The position numbers were made by a program, and so were the translations under genes. From Alphaproteobacteria bacterium (GTDB lineage Bacteria > Pseudomonadota > Alphaproteobacteria > Rhodobacterales > Rhodobacteraceae), in NCBI GenBank assembly GCA_030428355.1, contig JAUIBL010000011.1:1-64000 (forward strand): a DNA stretch of 64,000 nt, given 5' to 3'. The notes beneath the pieces are model-generated. The model saw only the letters and a program-made list of their open reading frames with translations, was not told the origin of the DNA and did no database searches. Every line of letters starts with the position of its first letter. The stretch's first letter is position 1. Positions 42,788 through 52,451 of this stretch are shown in pieces.

Positions 42788-43306
42788 ATGCGCCTGCTGT
42801 TATCCGCCGTTCTCATCGCCTGCGCCACGCTTGCACAGGCCGCAATGTCCAGCTTCACCTTTCCGTCCATCGACGGGGGCGAAATCGACCTTGCCGACTG
42901 GCGCGGGCAACCTGTTCTGGTGGTCAACACCGCGTCGCGTTGCGGATATACGCCGCAATATGATGGGCTGCAGCAGCTTTACGACACCTATCGCGACCGG
43001 GGCTTGGTCGTGCTTGCGGTGCCCTCCAACGATTTCCGGCAGGAACTGGCGACCGACGCAGAGGTGAAGGATTTCTGCGAAGTGAATTTCGGGCTCGATT
43101 TTCCGATGACCACGATCACGTCGGTGCGCGGGGACGCCGCACACCCGTTCTACAAATGGCTTGCCGCCGAAACCGGGTTCAGCCCCACCTGGAACTTCAA
43201 CAAGGTGCTGATCGCGCCCGATGGCAGCGTGGCCGCGACGTTCGGATCGAACGCGCGGCCGATGTCGCGGCCGGTGACCGAAGCGATCACCGCCCTGCTC
43301 GACTGA
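42788..43306 (+). CDS. exported glutathione peroxidase (Cys type)
   Basis: 172 residues. A signal peptide (LLLSAVLIACATLAQA) precedes the GPx fold: VVNTASRCGYTPQYDGLQQL has the peroxidatic Cys52, then VLAVPSNDFRQE and WNFNKVLIAPDGSV (the Trp and Asn of the active site). It reduces peroxides in the periplasm, most likely with thioredoxin- or glutathione-type donors. AAGGAG precedes the start. The gene converges end to end with the DUF465 gene. Confidence 0.9.
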   Translation: MRLLLSAVLIACATLAQAAMSSFTFPSIDGGEIDLADWRGQPVLVVNTASRCGYTPQYDGLQQLYDTYRDRGLVVLAVPSNDFRQELATDAEVKDFCEVNFGLDFPMTTITSVRGDAAHPFYKWLAAETGFSPTWNFNKVLIAPDGSVAATFGSNARPMSRPVTEAITALLD

Positions 43307-43543
43307 TCATTTCTGCAGGTAGCTCCAGATTTCATCCTTGAGCGCACCGCGCTTCTTGCGCAGCTCCGTCTCCGCAAGATTGTCCATCGGTTCGACATTG
43401 GTTTCTGCCCGGTGCACGGATCGGTTGATTTCGTGATAGCTCTCGAACAGCTTGGCGAAATGCGCGTCCGTCTGCTTCAAACTGCTCATCTTTTCAACGT
43501 GATCCGGGAATTCCTCGGCCAGTTCGTGCGGTGTGTGTGACAT
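43307..43543 (-). CDS. YdcH/DUF465 small protein
   Basis: 78 residues, highly charged, helical: MSHTPHELAEEFPDHVEKMS, HFAKLFESYHEINRSVHRAE, ETELRKKRGALKDEIWSYLQ. This is the DUF465 helical-hairpin family, common in Proteobacteria, of unknown function. The stop codon begins directly after the GPx stop on the other strand. Confidence 0.88.
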   Translation of the reverse strand: MSHTPHELAEEFPDHVEKMSSLKQTDAHFAKLFESYHEINRSVHRAETNVEPMDNLAETELRKKRGALKDEIWSYLQK

Positions 43544-43624
43544 GGGACCACTCCTCTGCTGATGTCGTTGACGTGAAACTGTCAGACATATGCATCTTTC
43601 ACTTTGACCCGGATCAAACCGCAG

Positions 43625-44359
43625 TCAGTTTCGTGCTTTTCTCCAGCCCGCAGCCCGCGCGTCAGCTTCTGAACAGAACCACCGTTCGCCCTTCGTCACC
43701 GAGATCTGGGTTCTGGTGTAAAACTCCTGTCCCGGCACATGGTAGATTCGCTCTCCGCTTCGGCTGATATTGCCTTTGATCCTGCAGTTCGGATTGATCA
43801 TGTTCGGAAGCCCGTTTTTCTTGGCGGGGCTATCCTTGTTGACGGTGACCGTCTTTGCGCCCGAACCGGGCGACGCTTCAGGCCGCGCCTGCGCGCGCTG
43901 CGCCGAGCGGAACGCGGCAGGCGACATCACACCGGTGGCATGCAGGCCTCGCCCGTTGACCGCCGCCCCTTTCTCGGCCAGGTCGTAATCCATGCCATAT
44001 TCGCGATAGGCAAAGGCCAGACCGAGGCTGACCAGAACCTCCCCGGCATCGCGCCCATCAACGCTGCACTTGGCCACGATCCGCCCATACCGGTCCGTAT
44101 CGCGCGCGGTGCAGCGCGCTGTCCTGCCCTCGAAAAGAGCAATGGCCTCAGTGCGCACCCACGCGCCACAGGCCCAGGCCGGGCTGTTGGCATCCCCGCA
44201 CATCTGGTCGGTTTCGGGCGCGTCGATGGCGTGCAGACGCACCGTGGTTCCCGCCACCTTGAACGTGTCGCCGTCGACGACGCGAATGACACCGGACGGA
44301 TCGGCATGCGCAACCCCACCCAGAGTGATCGCGGCGATGAAACAGAAAGGTCTTAACAT
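43625..44359 (-). CDS. exported thermonuclease-like (SNase) protein
   Basis: 244 residues. A signal peptide (PFCFIAAITLGGVAHA) is followed by the SNase fold: GVIRVVDGDTFKVAGTTVRL, HAIDAPETDQMCGD, RDTDRYGRIVAKCSVDG, LAFAYREYGMDYDLAEKGA. The Arg, Glu and Asp residues of the staphylococcal-type active site are present in these segments. The C-terminal 75 residues (NCRIKGNISRSGERIYHVPG, WFCSEADARAAGWRKA) form the small module often found after SNase in Alphaproteobacteria. It cuts nucleic acid outside the cytoplasm. The ATG at 44359 gives the better signal peptide. Confidence 0.88.
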   Translation of the reverse strand: MLRPFCFIAAITLGGVAHADPSGVIRVVDGDTFKVAGTTVRLHAIDAPETDQMCGDANSPAWACGAWVRTEAIALFEGRTARCTARDTDRYGRIVAKCSVDGRDAGEVLVSLGLAFAYREYGMDYDLAEKGAAVNGRGLHATGVMSPAAFRSAQRAQARPEASPGSGAKTVTVNKDSPAKKNGLPNMINPNCRIKGNISRSGERIYHVPGQEFYTRTQISVTKGERWFCSEADARAAGWRKARN

Positions 44360-44417
44360 TCCGTTAATATGCGCAGCCAATCATGGCCGAACAATGGAAA
44401 GCGTCAAGAAAGGTTAA

Positions 44418-45923
44418 TCATTCCCCGCGCGGGAAGCGCTGGCTTTCTTCCAGCACGTTCAGATCCATGTGGTTGCGCATGAACCGCTCGGACGCATCGC
44501 GCAGCGGCTGATAATCCCATGGGTAGTATCCGCCCTGCCGCAGCGCCTCGTAAACCACCCAGCGTTTGGCCTGTGACGCCCGCACCTCCGCATCAAACCG
44601 TGACAGATCCCACCGTGCCTCGGACTTTGCCCGCAGGGTCTGCACCGTGCCCTGATGGTCAGGGTGATCTGCGAGGTTGGTCAATTCGTGCGGATCGGCT
44701 TCAAGATCAAACAGTTGATCGGGGTCGAGCGCGCAGCGGTTGTATTTCCATTTGCCATAGCGCAGCGACACCAGCGGCGCATAAGACGCCTCGGCCGCGT
44801 ATTCCATCGCGACCGGGCTGGTCCGTTCGCCGCCCTGCCCAAGCGGCACCAGCGATTCCCCCGTGGTCCAGGGCATCACCTCGTCCATGCTCACACCAGC
44901 CAAAGCACAAAGCGTCGGGCAGACATCGATGGTCGAGACCGGATCGGTCACCAGACCCGCCGCCATGTCAGGCGCCGAGATAATCAGCGGCACCCGCGAC
45001 GATCCTTCGTAGAAGCACATCTTGAACCACAGCCCCCGCTCGCCCAGCATGTCGCCGTGGTCGGACACGAAGAGGATGATCGCCTCCTGCCGCGTGTCTT
45101 CCAGCACCTGCAGGATCTCGCCGATCTTGTCGTCCAGATAGGAGATATTCGCGAAATAGGCGCGGCGCGACCGGCGGATGTCGTCCTCGGTGATGTCGAA
45201 ATTGCGCCAGTCATTGGCATCGAAAATGCGCTTTGCGTGCGGGTCGTGGTCCTCATAGGCCATCGCGGGCACCTCGGGCAGCAGATGGTCGCAGTCTTCG
45301 TACAGATCCCAGTATTTCCGCCGCGCCACGTAAGGGTCATGCGGATGGGTGAAGCTGACGGTCAGGCACCAAGGCCGGTCGTCCTTGCCGCGCGACAGAT
45401 CATAGAGCGCGAGTTTTGCCTGATAGGCCACCTCGTCATCATATTCGAGCTGGTTGGTGATCTCGGCCACGCCCGCTCCCGTGACCGAACCCATGTTGTG
45501 ATACCACCAGTCGATCCGCTCGCCCGGCTTGCGATAGTCGGGCGTCCAGCCGAAATCGGCGGGATAGATGTCCGTGGTCAGACGCGCCTCGAACCCATGG
45601 AGCTGATCGGGGCCGACAAAATGCATCTTGCCGCTGAGTGCCGTGTAATATCCCGCGCGCCGCAGGTGATGCGCGTAGGTCGGGATCGAAGACGGAAATT
45701 CCGCCGCGTTGTCATAGACCCCGGTGGCCGAGGGCAACTGTCCGGACATGAACGCCGCCCGCCCCGGCGCGCAGAGCGGGCTGGCGGTATAGGCGTTCCG
45801 GAACCGGGTGGAACGAGCCGCCAGTTTCTTGAGGTTGGGGGCGTGCAGCCAGTCGGCGGGACCATCCGGGAACAGCGTCCCGTTGAGCTGGTCCACCATC
45901 AGAATCAGAATGTTCGGCTGCAT
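44418..45923 (-). CDS. betC: choline-sulfatase
   Basis: 501 residues. The N-terminal metal site is NILILMVDQLNG, and the formylglycine motif is SPLCAPGRAAFMSG, with Cys51 to be modified in the CxPxR context. ALSGKMHFVGPDQLHGFE is a choline-sulfatase signature, and HGDMLGERGLWFKMCFYEGS closes the metal site. It releases choline from choline-O-sulfate for glycine betaine synthesis. No other bet gene is next to it. The ATG at 45923 starts the family sequence; the longer frame runs into a REP-like element. Confidence 0.87.
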   Translation of the reverse strand: MQPNILILMVDQLNGTLFPDGPADWLHAPNLKKLAARSTRFRNAYTASPLCAPGRAAFMSGQLPSATGVYDNAAEFPSSIPTYAHHLRRAGYYTALSGKMHFVGPDQLHGFEARLTTDIYPADFGWTPDYRKPGERIDWWYHNMGSVTGAGVAEITNQLEYDDEVAYQAKLALYDLSRGKDDRPWCLTVSFTHPHDPYVARRKYWDLYEDCDHLLPEVPAMAYEDHDPHAKRIFDANDWRNFDITEDDIRRSRRAYFANISYLDDKIGEILQVLEDTRQEAIILFVSDHGDMLGERGLWFKMCFYEGSSRVPLIISAPDMAAGLVTDPVSTIDVCPTLCALAGVSMDEVMPWTTGESLVPLGQGGERTSPVAMEYAAEASYAPLVSLRYGKWKYNRCALDPDQLFDLEADPHELTNLADHPDHQGTVQTLRAKSEARWDLSRFDAEVRASQAKRWVVYEALRQGGYYPWDYQPLRDASERFMRNHMDLNVLEESQRFPRGE

Positions 45924-46033
45924 GATCGCCCCCTCGCGCTGGTTTGGCGCGACACTGGTGTGATGAGGCGACGGCGTCAATCCGGGCCGGGCGAAGATGC
46001 GTCGACGCATCTTCCGTTTCCGCCCGCGGAAAC

Positions 46034-46086
46034 GTTTGAGGGGCCTGCCCCTCAAACTCCCCGGGATATTTTCAGCAAGAAGAAGG
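46034..46086 (+). repeat. REP-like element copy C with perfect hairpin
   Basis: GTTTGAGGGGC (46034-46044) pairs perfectly with GCCCCTCAAAC (46047-46057) over a two-base loop, an 11-bp stem. Immediately after it is the box CCCCGGGATATTTTCAGC followed by AAGAAGAAGG (46059-46086). It lies between the converging ends of two genes' surroundings: the start of betC and the end of the MBL gene, both minus strand. Confidence 0.8.
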
Positions 46087-46100
46087 GGAGACTGGGGCTG

Positions 46101-47048
46101 TCACTCCCACTCCATCTCTTCGAACACACGGCCCGCGTTCTTGGTCGCCAACTCCTCGAACGTATCAAGATGCGCCCAGTTGGACTGATCCACGTAGAAG
46201 GCACTGGCCAGATCACCGCCCTCTTCGATATGCGCACCGATCTTGGCGCGCAGGTCCTTGATGTAATCGCTGGTATAGCGCGTCACCTGCGCCATGTTCG
46301 TCGGATGGCCATGGCCGGGGATCACGTAAGTGGCCTCCAGAGCGGTGAACGGCCCGTCGAAGGTTTCGATCCAGGCATCCGTGTCGGTTTCGGCAAAGAT
46401 CGGCGGCATGCGCTCGTGGAACGCGATGTCGCCCGCGATGACGATGTCCCATTGCGGGATCCAGACCTGCACATCGCCCGGATCATGCGCCGGGCCGAGA
46501 TGCAGCACTTCCAGTGTCACCTCGCCCATCTCGACCACGTGTCTGTCCGAAAAGCTGAGGTTCGGCACAACCACCCGCGTGCCTTCGGCACGGTCGCGGT
46601 TGTAGCCCTGCATCCCCTGCAGAATGAAATCCCCATCCGCCTCGACCACTGCGATGGCATCTTCATGGGCAAGGATGTCGACACCCAGATCCGCCCAGTA
46701 GGAATTGCCGAGGATCGCATGACCCTGCCCGTTCTCGTTGATCACCAGCTTCACCGGCTGGTCCGTCACCGCCTTGATTTCCTCGTGCAAGGCCGCCGCG
46801 AGCCGCGCCGAGGCCCCGCCATTGATCACCACAACCCCGTCACCTGTGACGACGAAGCTGAGGTTGTTGTTGTGACCGGCGTTTTCATAGGTGGGTGGCG
46901 CTGTGGCCCCGATGGCGGAAAACACATGCGGGATCACCTCGACCGGCTTGTTGTACAGTTCCGACTGCGGATACTTGTCTGCAATGTCTTCGCTGGCGGA
47001 GGCCATCTGGGCAAGGCTGCAGATGACGAGAATGGGTGTGATACGCAT
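46101..47048 (-). CDS. exported MBL-fold protein with replaced HxHxDH motif
   Basis: 315 residues. A signal peptide (MRITPILVICSLAQMASA) is followed by the metallo-beta-lactamase fold of the SoxH/quinoprotein-relay type: NNLSFVVTGDGVVVINGGAS, PVKLVINENGQGHAILGNSY, LHLGPAHDPGDVQVW, WDIVIAGDIAFHERMPPIF, TYVIPGHGHPTNM. In place of THxHxDH the protein reads ENGQGHA (residues 105-111), so the first metal site is lost, while the histidine of GPAHDPGD, the Asp of GD and the His of GHG remain. AGGAGGAG precedes the ATG at 47048. It may bind one metal or be a non-catalytic binding protein. Confidence 0.8.
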   Translation of the reverse strand: MRITPILVICSLAQMASASEDIADKYPQSELYNKPVEVIPHVFSAIGATAPPTYENAGHNNNLSFVVTGDGVVVINGGASARLAAALHEEIKAVTDQPVKLVINENGQGHAILGNSYWADLGVDILAHEDAIAVVEADGDFILQGMQGYNRDRAEGTRVVVPNLSFSDRHVVEMGEVTLEVLHLGPAHDPGDVQVWIPQWDIVIAGDIAFHERMPPIFAETDTDAWIETFDGPFTALEATYVIPGHGHPTNMAQVTRYTSDYIKDLRAKIGAHIEEGGDLASAFYVDQSNWAHLDTFEELATKNAGRVFEEMEWE

Positions 47049-47175
47049 GACGCTCCTCCTGTGGTCACGCACACATTCATGAACGTGAATGAGAAAAGCA
47101 ACCCCCTGCAGGTGGGCCATCTTGCCACTGGCGGCCAGACCTATACGGTCGCTTCAAAGGCAATCGGGAGGCGAC

Positions 47176-47931
47176 ATGACACTCACTGGCAAACACGCCC
47201 TGATCACCGGCGGCGGTACGGGAATCGGCCTTGCCATCGCCAAGGCTCTGCGCAGCGCAGGCGCAGAGGTGACGATCACAGGCCGCCGCGCCGATGTGCT
47301 GGACGCCGCTGCCAGCGCGCATGATCTGCACGCCCTCGTGATGGATGTTCAGGACGAGGCCTCGGTTGTCGATGGCATCGAAAGCGCCGTGGCGCAGCGG
47401 GGGCCGGTCCAGATCTGCGTGCCCAATGCCGGGATCGCCGAGGGCCGCGCGCTGCACAAGATGGACATGGCGTTCTGGCGCACGATGATGGCGACCAATC
47501 TTGACGGCACGTTCCTCACGATCCGCGAAAGCCTCAAGTCGATGCACCAGACCGACTGGGGCCGCGTCATCGCGATCAGCTCCATCGCCGGGCTCCGCGG
47601 CCTCAAGGGGGCGCCCTGCTACACCGCGTCGAAACACGCGATGGTCGGCCTGATCCGCGGGCTGGCCGCCGATTATCTGGGCAAGCCCTACACGTTCAAC
47701 GCCATCTGCCCGGCCTATGTCGACACCGACATCGTGCCGCAGAACATCGACCGGATCATGGCCCGCACCGGCATGACAGAGGACGCAGCGCGCGCGGTGA
47801 TGGTCGGCGCAAATCCGCATGGACGTTTGATTGCGCCCGAAGAAGTGGCCGAGGCCGCGCTCTGGCTTTGTGCGCCCAACTCGGGCAGCGTCAACGGCCA
47901 GGCGATCCAGATCGCCGGAGGTGAGTTTTGA
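47176..47931 (+). CDS. SDR-family oxidoreductase
   Basis: 251 residues, classical short-chain dehydrogenase. NAD(P) motif [18 protein letters not shown] in VPNAGIAEG, Ser in ISSIAGLRG and the catalytic YTASK. It resembles 3-hydroxybutyrate- or 3-oxoacyl-type SDRs, but the substrate is not certain. The stop overlaps the TTG start of kynA by three bases, so it is in the kynurenine transcript and might act in tryptophan or related catabolism. Confidence 0.83.
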   Translation: MTLTGKHALITGGGTGIGLAIAKALRSAGAEVTITGRRADVLDAAASAHDLHALVMDVQDEASVVDGIESAVAQRGPVQICVPNAGIAEGRALHKMDMAFWRTMMATNLDGTFLTIRESLKSMHQTDWGRVIAISSIAGLRGLKGAPCYTASKHAMVGLIRGLAADYLGKPYTFNAICPAYVDTDIVPQNIDRIMARTGMTEDAARAVMVGANPHGRLIAPEEVAEAALWLCAPNSGSVNGQAIQIAGGEF

Positions 47932-48761
47932 GCGACCCCTACGATCCCGCCCGCGACGGCGCGCAGATGTCGTTTGACGGGCGCATGTCCTATACCGATT
48001 ATCTGGGTCTTGACGCCGTTCTGACCGCCCAGCATCCGCTCAGCAGCGCCCATGACGAATTGCTGTTCATCGTCCAGCACCAGACGTCGGAGTTGTGGAT
48101 GCGGCTGGCGCTGCACGAACTCCACGCGGCGCGCGCCACCCTGTCGGGGGCCGACATTCGTCCCGCCTTCAAGATGCTCGCCCGCGTCTCCCGCATCTTC
48201 GAACAGCTCAATTCCGCATGGGACGTGCTGCGCACCATGACGCCCAGCGATTACACCACCTTCCGCGAGACCCTTGGTCAAAGCTCGGGCTTTCAGTCGG
48301 CGCAATACCGCGAGATCGAATTTCTTTTGGGCAACCGCAATCCGGCCATGCTCAAACCCCACGCCCACCGGCCCGACCTGACCGCCCGCCTGACCGCCGA
48401 GATGGACAAGCCCTCGCTCTATGACTGTGCGCTGATGCGGCTGGCGCAGGTGGTGGCGGTGCCGGACGAGGTTTTGCAACGCGACCGCCATAAACCGCAC
48501 CAGCCGAACGAGACGGTGCAGGCCGCTTGGGCCGAGGTCTACCGCGATCCGAGCCGGTACTGGGACCTTTACGAACTGGCGGAAAAGCTGGTCGATCTCG
48601 AAGACTACTTCCGCCGCTGGCGCTTCAACCATGTCACCACGGTGGAGAGGGTGATCGGGCTCAAACGCGGCACCGGGGGCACAGGCGGCGTGTCCTATCT
48701 CAATCGCATGCTCGAGGTTGAGCTTTTCCCCGATCTCTGGCACCTGCGGACCAAGCTATGA
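47928..48761 (+). CDS. kynA: tryptophan 2,3-dioxygenase KynA
   Basis: 277 residues. Family segments are [40 protein letters not shown] (substrate-binding and heme region), [17 protein letters not shown] and [20 protein letters not shown] with the proximal heme histidine. It opens the indole ring to N-formylkynurenine. The start appears to be TTG at 47928: GGAGG lies six bases upstream and the frame overlaps the SDR stop; the first in-frame ATG (47967) would drop 13 residues and has no ribosome site. Its end overlaps kynU by four bases. Confidence 0.92.
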   Translation: MSDPYDPARDGAQMSFDGRMSYTDYLGLDAVLTAQHPLSSAHDELLFIVQHQTSELWMRLALHELHAARATLSGADIRPAFKMLARVSRIFEQLNSAWDVLRTMTPSDYTTFRETLGQSSGFQSAQYREIEFLLGNRNPAMLKPHAHRPDLTARLTAEMDKPSLYDCALMRLAQVVAVPDEVLQRDRHKPHQPNETVQAAWAEVYRDPSRYWDLYELAEKLVDLEDYFRRWRFNHVTTVERVIGLKRGTGGTGGVSYLNRMLEVELFPDLWHLRTKL

Positions 48762-49966
48762 AAGACCCCATCATGACCGATTTCACCGCAACCCGCGCCG
48801 CGTTTCACCTGCCCGAAGGCATGATCTATCTCGACGGCAACTCTTTGGGACCATTGCCGAAATCCACCGCCGCCCGCGTGGCGCAGACCGTGACCGACGA
48901 ATGGGGCGATCACCTCATCACCGGCTGGAACGCCTGCGGCTGGATGGACATGCCCGCGCGTCTGGGCGACCGGATCGGACGTCTGATCGGCGCAGAAACT
49001 GGCCATGTGGTTGTGGGCGACACGCTGTCGATCAAGGTATTTCAGGCGCTTGCAGCCGCACTGAAGCTGAATCCGGACCGGCGCGTGATCCTGTCTGACA
49101 CCGGCAACTTCCCCTCTGACCTTTACATGGCCGAAGGGCTGATCTCGCTCCTTGGCCCGGACTACGAACTGCGCCTTGTCGCGCCGGAAGAGGTCGAAGC
49201 CGCTCTGACCGACGAGATCGCGGTGTCGCTGATCACCGAGGTGGATTACCGCACCGGGCGCAAGCACGATATGGCCGCACTCACAGCCAAGGCACATGAA
49301 CAAGGCGTTGTAACTGTCTGGGATCTGGCCCATTCCGCCGGCGCGATCCCGGTCGATCTGGCAGGTGCCAAGGCCGATTTCGCGGTCGGCTGCACCTATA
49401 AATACCTGAACGGCGGCCCCGGCGCGCCTGCCTTCATCTATGTCTCGCCCCGCCATGCCGACATGGCGCTGCCCGCGCTGTCGGGCTGGCTGGGGCATGA
49501 CAGCCCCTTCGCGTTCGATCTTGGCTACAAACCGGGTGCGGGCATTTCCCGGATGCGCGTCGGCACACCTCCTATCGTGCAGATGGCAGCCTTGGACGCG
49601 GCGCTTGACGTGTGGGACTACGTCGATCTGCAGGACCTGCGCGCGCGGTCCATCGACCTTTCCGAACGGTTCATCGCCGGGGTCGAGGCCACCTGCCCGG
49701 ATCTGACGCTCGCAAGCCCGCGCAACGCCCACGAACGCGGTTCGCAAGTCAGCTTTAAATTCGACGAAGGCTATGCCGCGATGCAGGCTCTGATCGCCCA
49801 CAAGGTGATCGGCGATTTCCGCGCGCCAGACATCATGCGCTTCGGCTTCACACCTCTGTATCTGAGCCTTGAGGACGTCGATCAAGCAGTCGAGATCCTA
49901 GCGACCATCATGCGCGACCGCCTCTGGGACACACCTGAATTCAAGCAGCGCAAAGCCGTGACCTGA
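48758..49966 (+). CDS. kynU: kynureninase KynU
   Basis: 402 residues, or 397 from the ATG at 48773. Fold type I PLP enzyme: [46 protein letters not shown] (Asp binds the cofactor), and Lys215 in [15 protein letters not shown] takes PLP. It cleaves kynurenine to anthranilate and alanine. It follows kynA by overlap, so dioxygenase and kynureninase are made together; no kynurenine formamidase is recognised here. Confidence 0.94.
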   Translation: MKDPIMTDFTATRAAFHLPEGMIYLDGNSLGPLPKSTAARVAQTVTDEWGDHLITGWNACGWMDMPARLGDRIGRLIGAETGHVVVGDTLSIKVFQALAAALKLNPDRRVILSDTGNFPSDLYMAEGLISLLGPDYELRLVAPEEVEAALTDEIAVSLITEVDYRTGRKHDMAALTAKAHEQGVVTVWDLAHSAGAIPVDLAGAKADFAVGCTYKYLNGGPGAPAFIYVSPRHADMALPALSGWLGHDSPFAFDLGYKPGAGISRMRVGTPPIVQMAALDAALDVWDYVDLQDLRARSIDLSERFIAGVEATCPDLTLASPRNAHERGSQVSFKFDEGYAAMQALIAHKVIGDFRAPDIMRFGFTPLYLSLEDVDQAVEILATIMRDRLWDTPEFKQRKAVT

Positions 49967-49993
49967 AGCGCGAGAGTCTCCGTCAACGGAGAT

Positions 49994-50776
49994 TTACACC
50001 GCGTCGACGCGGTGTCCGCCCACCACGTCTCCCTCTGCCCAGGCCCGCACCGCGTCGCCAAAGGCCTGGAACAACGGCCGCGACACCGGGTCATTGGCCG
50101 CGTCCCATTCCGGGTGCCATTGCACCGACAGGGTAAAGCCCGGCGCGTCCTTCACATAGGTCGCCTCAGGCGTGCCATCGGGCGCGTGCCCTTCGATCAC
50201 GATCCGAGCGCCCGGCGTCTTGATTCCCTGCCCGTGCAGCGTATTCGTCATCACCTCGGTCGATCCGAACAGGCGATGAAACACCCCGCCCTCCTGCAGC
50301 GTCACCACGTGGCGCAGAGCGAACTTTTCCTCCAGCGTACCATCGGGCGGCATCCGGTGGTTCATCCGCCCCGGCAGATCCCGGATCTCGGGGTGCAAGG
50401 TGCCGCCCATGGCGACGTTCACTTCCTGAAAGCCCCGACAGATGCCCAGAAACGGCTGACCCCGCTCCACGCAGGCGCGCACCAGCGGCAGCGTGATCGC
50501 ATCGCGCGCCCGGTCGAACGCGCCATGCGCCTCGGTGGCGGTCTCGCCATATTCCTCGGGATGCACATTGGGCCGCCCGCCGGTCAGAAGGAACCCGTCG
50601 CACACCTCGAGCAGTTCCTCGACCGACAGAAAGCGCGGATCGGCAGGCACCAGAAGCGGCATGCATTCAGCCACCTTGGCCACCGCTTCCGAGTTCATCG
50701 ACCCGCCCGCGTGTGCGGGATACTGATCGTTGATCAGATGCTGGTTGCCGATGATGCCGACGACGGGCCGCGCCAT
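49994..50776 (-). CDS. class I glutamine amidotransferase (PuuD/peptidase C26-like)
   Basis: 260 residues. The nucleophile Cys is in PFLGICRGFQEVNVAMGGTL, the His in LSVQWHPEWD, and GFLLTGGRPNVHPEEYGE is the oxyanion region of gamma-glutamyl-GABA hydrolases. PuuD-like enzymes hydrolyse gamma-glutamyl bonds in polyamine use; the substrate here is not fixed by context. It is 11 bases downstream of the HbpS-like gene, on the suf strand. Confidence 0.85.
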   Translation of the reverse strand: MARPVVGIIGNQHLINDQYPAHAGGSMNSEAVAKVAECMPLLVPADPRFLSVEELLEVCDGFLLTGGRPNVHPEEYGETATEAHGAFDRARDAITLPLVRACVERGQPFLGICRGFQEVNVAMGGTLHPEIRDLPGRMNHRMPPDGTLEEKFALRHVVTLQEGGVFHRLFGSTEVMTNTLHGQGIKTPGARIVIEGHAPDGTPEATYVKDAPGFTLSVQWHPEWDAANDPVSRPLFQAFGDAVRAWAEGDVVGGHRVDAV

Positions 50777-50787
50777 GATGCTGTTCC

Positions 50788-51216
50788 TTATATTTCGGCG
50801 GTCAGACCCACCGCTTCGATCCCGGCCTTGGCGGCAGCGGCATCGTTGTCCGAAGTGTCTCCGGTCACGCCCACGGCGGCAAGGATCGCGCCTTTTGCGT
50901 CCCGCACCAACACGCCCCCCGGCACCGGCACCATATGCCCGCCTAGGGCCGCGCCTGCAGCGGTGATGAAGTAGGACTGTTCCTCTGCCCTCTTCTTCTG
51001 CGCGCTGCCCGCCATGCCCAGCATGACCGACCCATAGGCCTTGGCATGGGCGATCTGGAAACGACCCGGGCTTGCGCCGTCTTCGCGCTCGAACGCCTGC
51101 ACATTGCCGCCCGCGTCCAGCACGATGACCGACAGCGGTTTCATGTCCGCCGCGCGACCGGCTTCAAGCGTCTTTCGGATGATGGTGCGCGCGCGGCGCA
51201 GCGATAGGTTTGCCAT
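50788..51216 (-). CDS. GlcG/HbpS-family protein
   Basis: 142 residues. LSLRRARTIIRKTLEAGRAA, PLSVIVLDAGGNVQAFERED, YFITAAGAALGGHMVPVPGG, and VGVTGDTSDNDAAAAKAGIE are the GlcG/HbpS (PF03928) signatures. Streptomyces HbpS binds heme; GlcG-like proteins accompany glycolate or other catabolic genes. Function here is unknown. It begins 14 bases after the sufS stop, on the same strand, so it probably belongs to the suf transcript or its read-through. Confidence 0.85.
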   Translation of the reverse strand: MANLSLRRARTIIRKTLEAGRAADMKPLSVIVLDAGGNVQAFEREDGASPGRFQIAHAKAYGSVMLGMAGSAQKKRAEEQSYFITAAGAALGGHMVPVPGGVLVRDAKGAILAAVGVTGDTSDNDAAAAKAGIEAVGLTAEI

Positions 51217-51230
51217 TCTCTCCCCCCAGT

Positions 51231-52451
51231 TCAGGCAAATAGATCATGCGCCAGTTCGAGCGCATCCACGAGTTTGTCCACTTCTTCTTCCGTGTTGTAC
51301 ATCCCGAACGACGCGCGGCAGGTGGCGGTCAGACCCAGATGTTCCATCAGTGGCCCCGTGCAATGCTGCCCCGCCCGCACCGCGACCCCTTTCTTGTCCA
51401 GAATGGTCGAGATGTCATGCGCATGCGCGGCGCCGTCCAGCGTGAAACTGAAGATTGCCGCCTTGTCAGGCGTTGTGCCCTGCACTTGCAGCCAATTCAG
51501 GCCATCCAGACGCGCGCGGGCATAGTCGCGCAGCTTTTTCTCATGGGCCGCGATATTCTCCATCCCGATCCCCATCATGTAGTCGAGCGCAACCCCAAGC
51601 CCGATCTGCTGCACGATACCGGGGGTGCCCGCCTCGAACATCATGGGCGCGTCGTTCCAGGTGATCTCGTCCTTGCGCACTTCGCGGATCATGTCCCCAC
51701 CGCCAAGGAAAGGCCGCATCTCGGCCATCCGCGCCTTGCGCATATAGATCGCACCCGACCCCGAAGGACCGTAAAGCTTGTGCCCCGTGATGGCGTAGAA
51801 ATCGCAGCCGATCTCCTCGACATTGACGGGCATGTGCACCGCCGCCTGAGATCCATCGACCAGCGTGACGATCCCCCGCTCTCGTGCCGCCTCGCAGATG
51901 GTTTTCACATCGACAACCGTGCCCAGCACGTTGGACAGATGCGTGACCGCGACCAGCTTGGTCTTGGGTCCCATCGCGTCAATCACTGTCTGCGGGTCCA
52001 GATAGCCGGTGCTGTCCACATCGACCCACTTGATCACCACACCCTGCCGTTCACGCAGGAAATGCCAGGGCACGATATTGGCGTGATGCTCCATCACCGA
52101 CAGGATGATCTCGTCGCCTGCCTGCAGGTTCGGCATCCCCCAGCCATAGGCCACGGTGTTGATCCCCATCGTGGTGCCGGTGTTCATGACGATTTCATCC
52201 TCGTCCTTCACACCAAGGAACTTGGCGATCACCCCCCGCGTGCTCTCGTATTTCTCGGTCGCGAGGTTCGACAGGTAGTGCAGCCCGCGATGGACGTTGG
52301 CGTATTCCTCGGCATAGGCGCGGGTGATCGCGTCGATCACCACCTGAGGCTTCTGCGCGCTGGCCCCGTTGTCGAGATAGACCAGCGGTTTGCCATTCAC
52401 CTCGCGCGACAGGATCGGGAAATCGCGGCGGATCTCGGTGACGTCATACAT
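51231..52451 (-). CDS. sufS: cysteine desulfurase SufS (group II)
   Basis: 406 residues, PLP enzyme. SREVNGKPLVYLDNGASAQK is the SufS start, ITGHKLYGPSGSGAIYM has the PLP-binding Lys and AVRAGQHCTGPLMEHLGL carries the catalytic Cys. It delivers sulfur for cluster assembly on SufBCD. It is the last suf-type gene of the minus-strand operon and overlaps the membrane-protein gene before it by eight bases. No sufE or sufU is visible near it. Confidence 0.94.
   Translation of the reverse strand: MYDVTEIRRDFPILSREVNGKPLVYLDNGASAQKPQVVIDAITRAYAEEYANVHRGLHYLSNLATEKYESTRGVIAKFLGVKDEDEIVMNTGTTMGINTVAYGWGMPNLQAGDEIILSVMEHHANIVPWHFLRERQGVVIKWVDVDSTGYLDPQTVIDAMGPKTKLVAVTHLSNVLGTVVDVKTICEAARERGIVTLVDGSQAAVHMPVNVEEIGCDFYAITGHKLYGPSGSGAIYMRKARMAEMRPFLGGGDMIREVRKDEITWNDAPMMFEAGTPGIVQQIGLGVALDYMMGIGMENIAAHEKKLRDYARARLDGLNWLQVQGTTPDKAAIFSFTLDGAAHAHDISTILDKKGVAVRAGQHCTGPLMEHLGLTATCRASFGMYNTEEEVDKLVDALELAHDLFA

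Noticed and set aside
44655-47324. An 889-codon open frame on the plus strand
   Set aside because: Antisense to choline-sulfatase and the MBL-fold gene, and low-complexity His/Arg/Val-rich; no family features.
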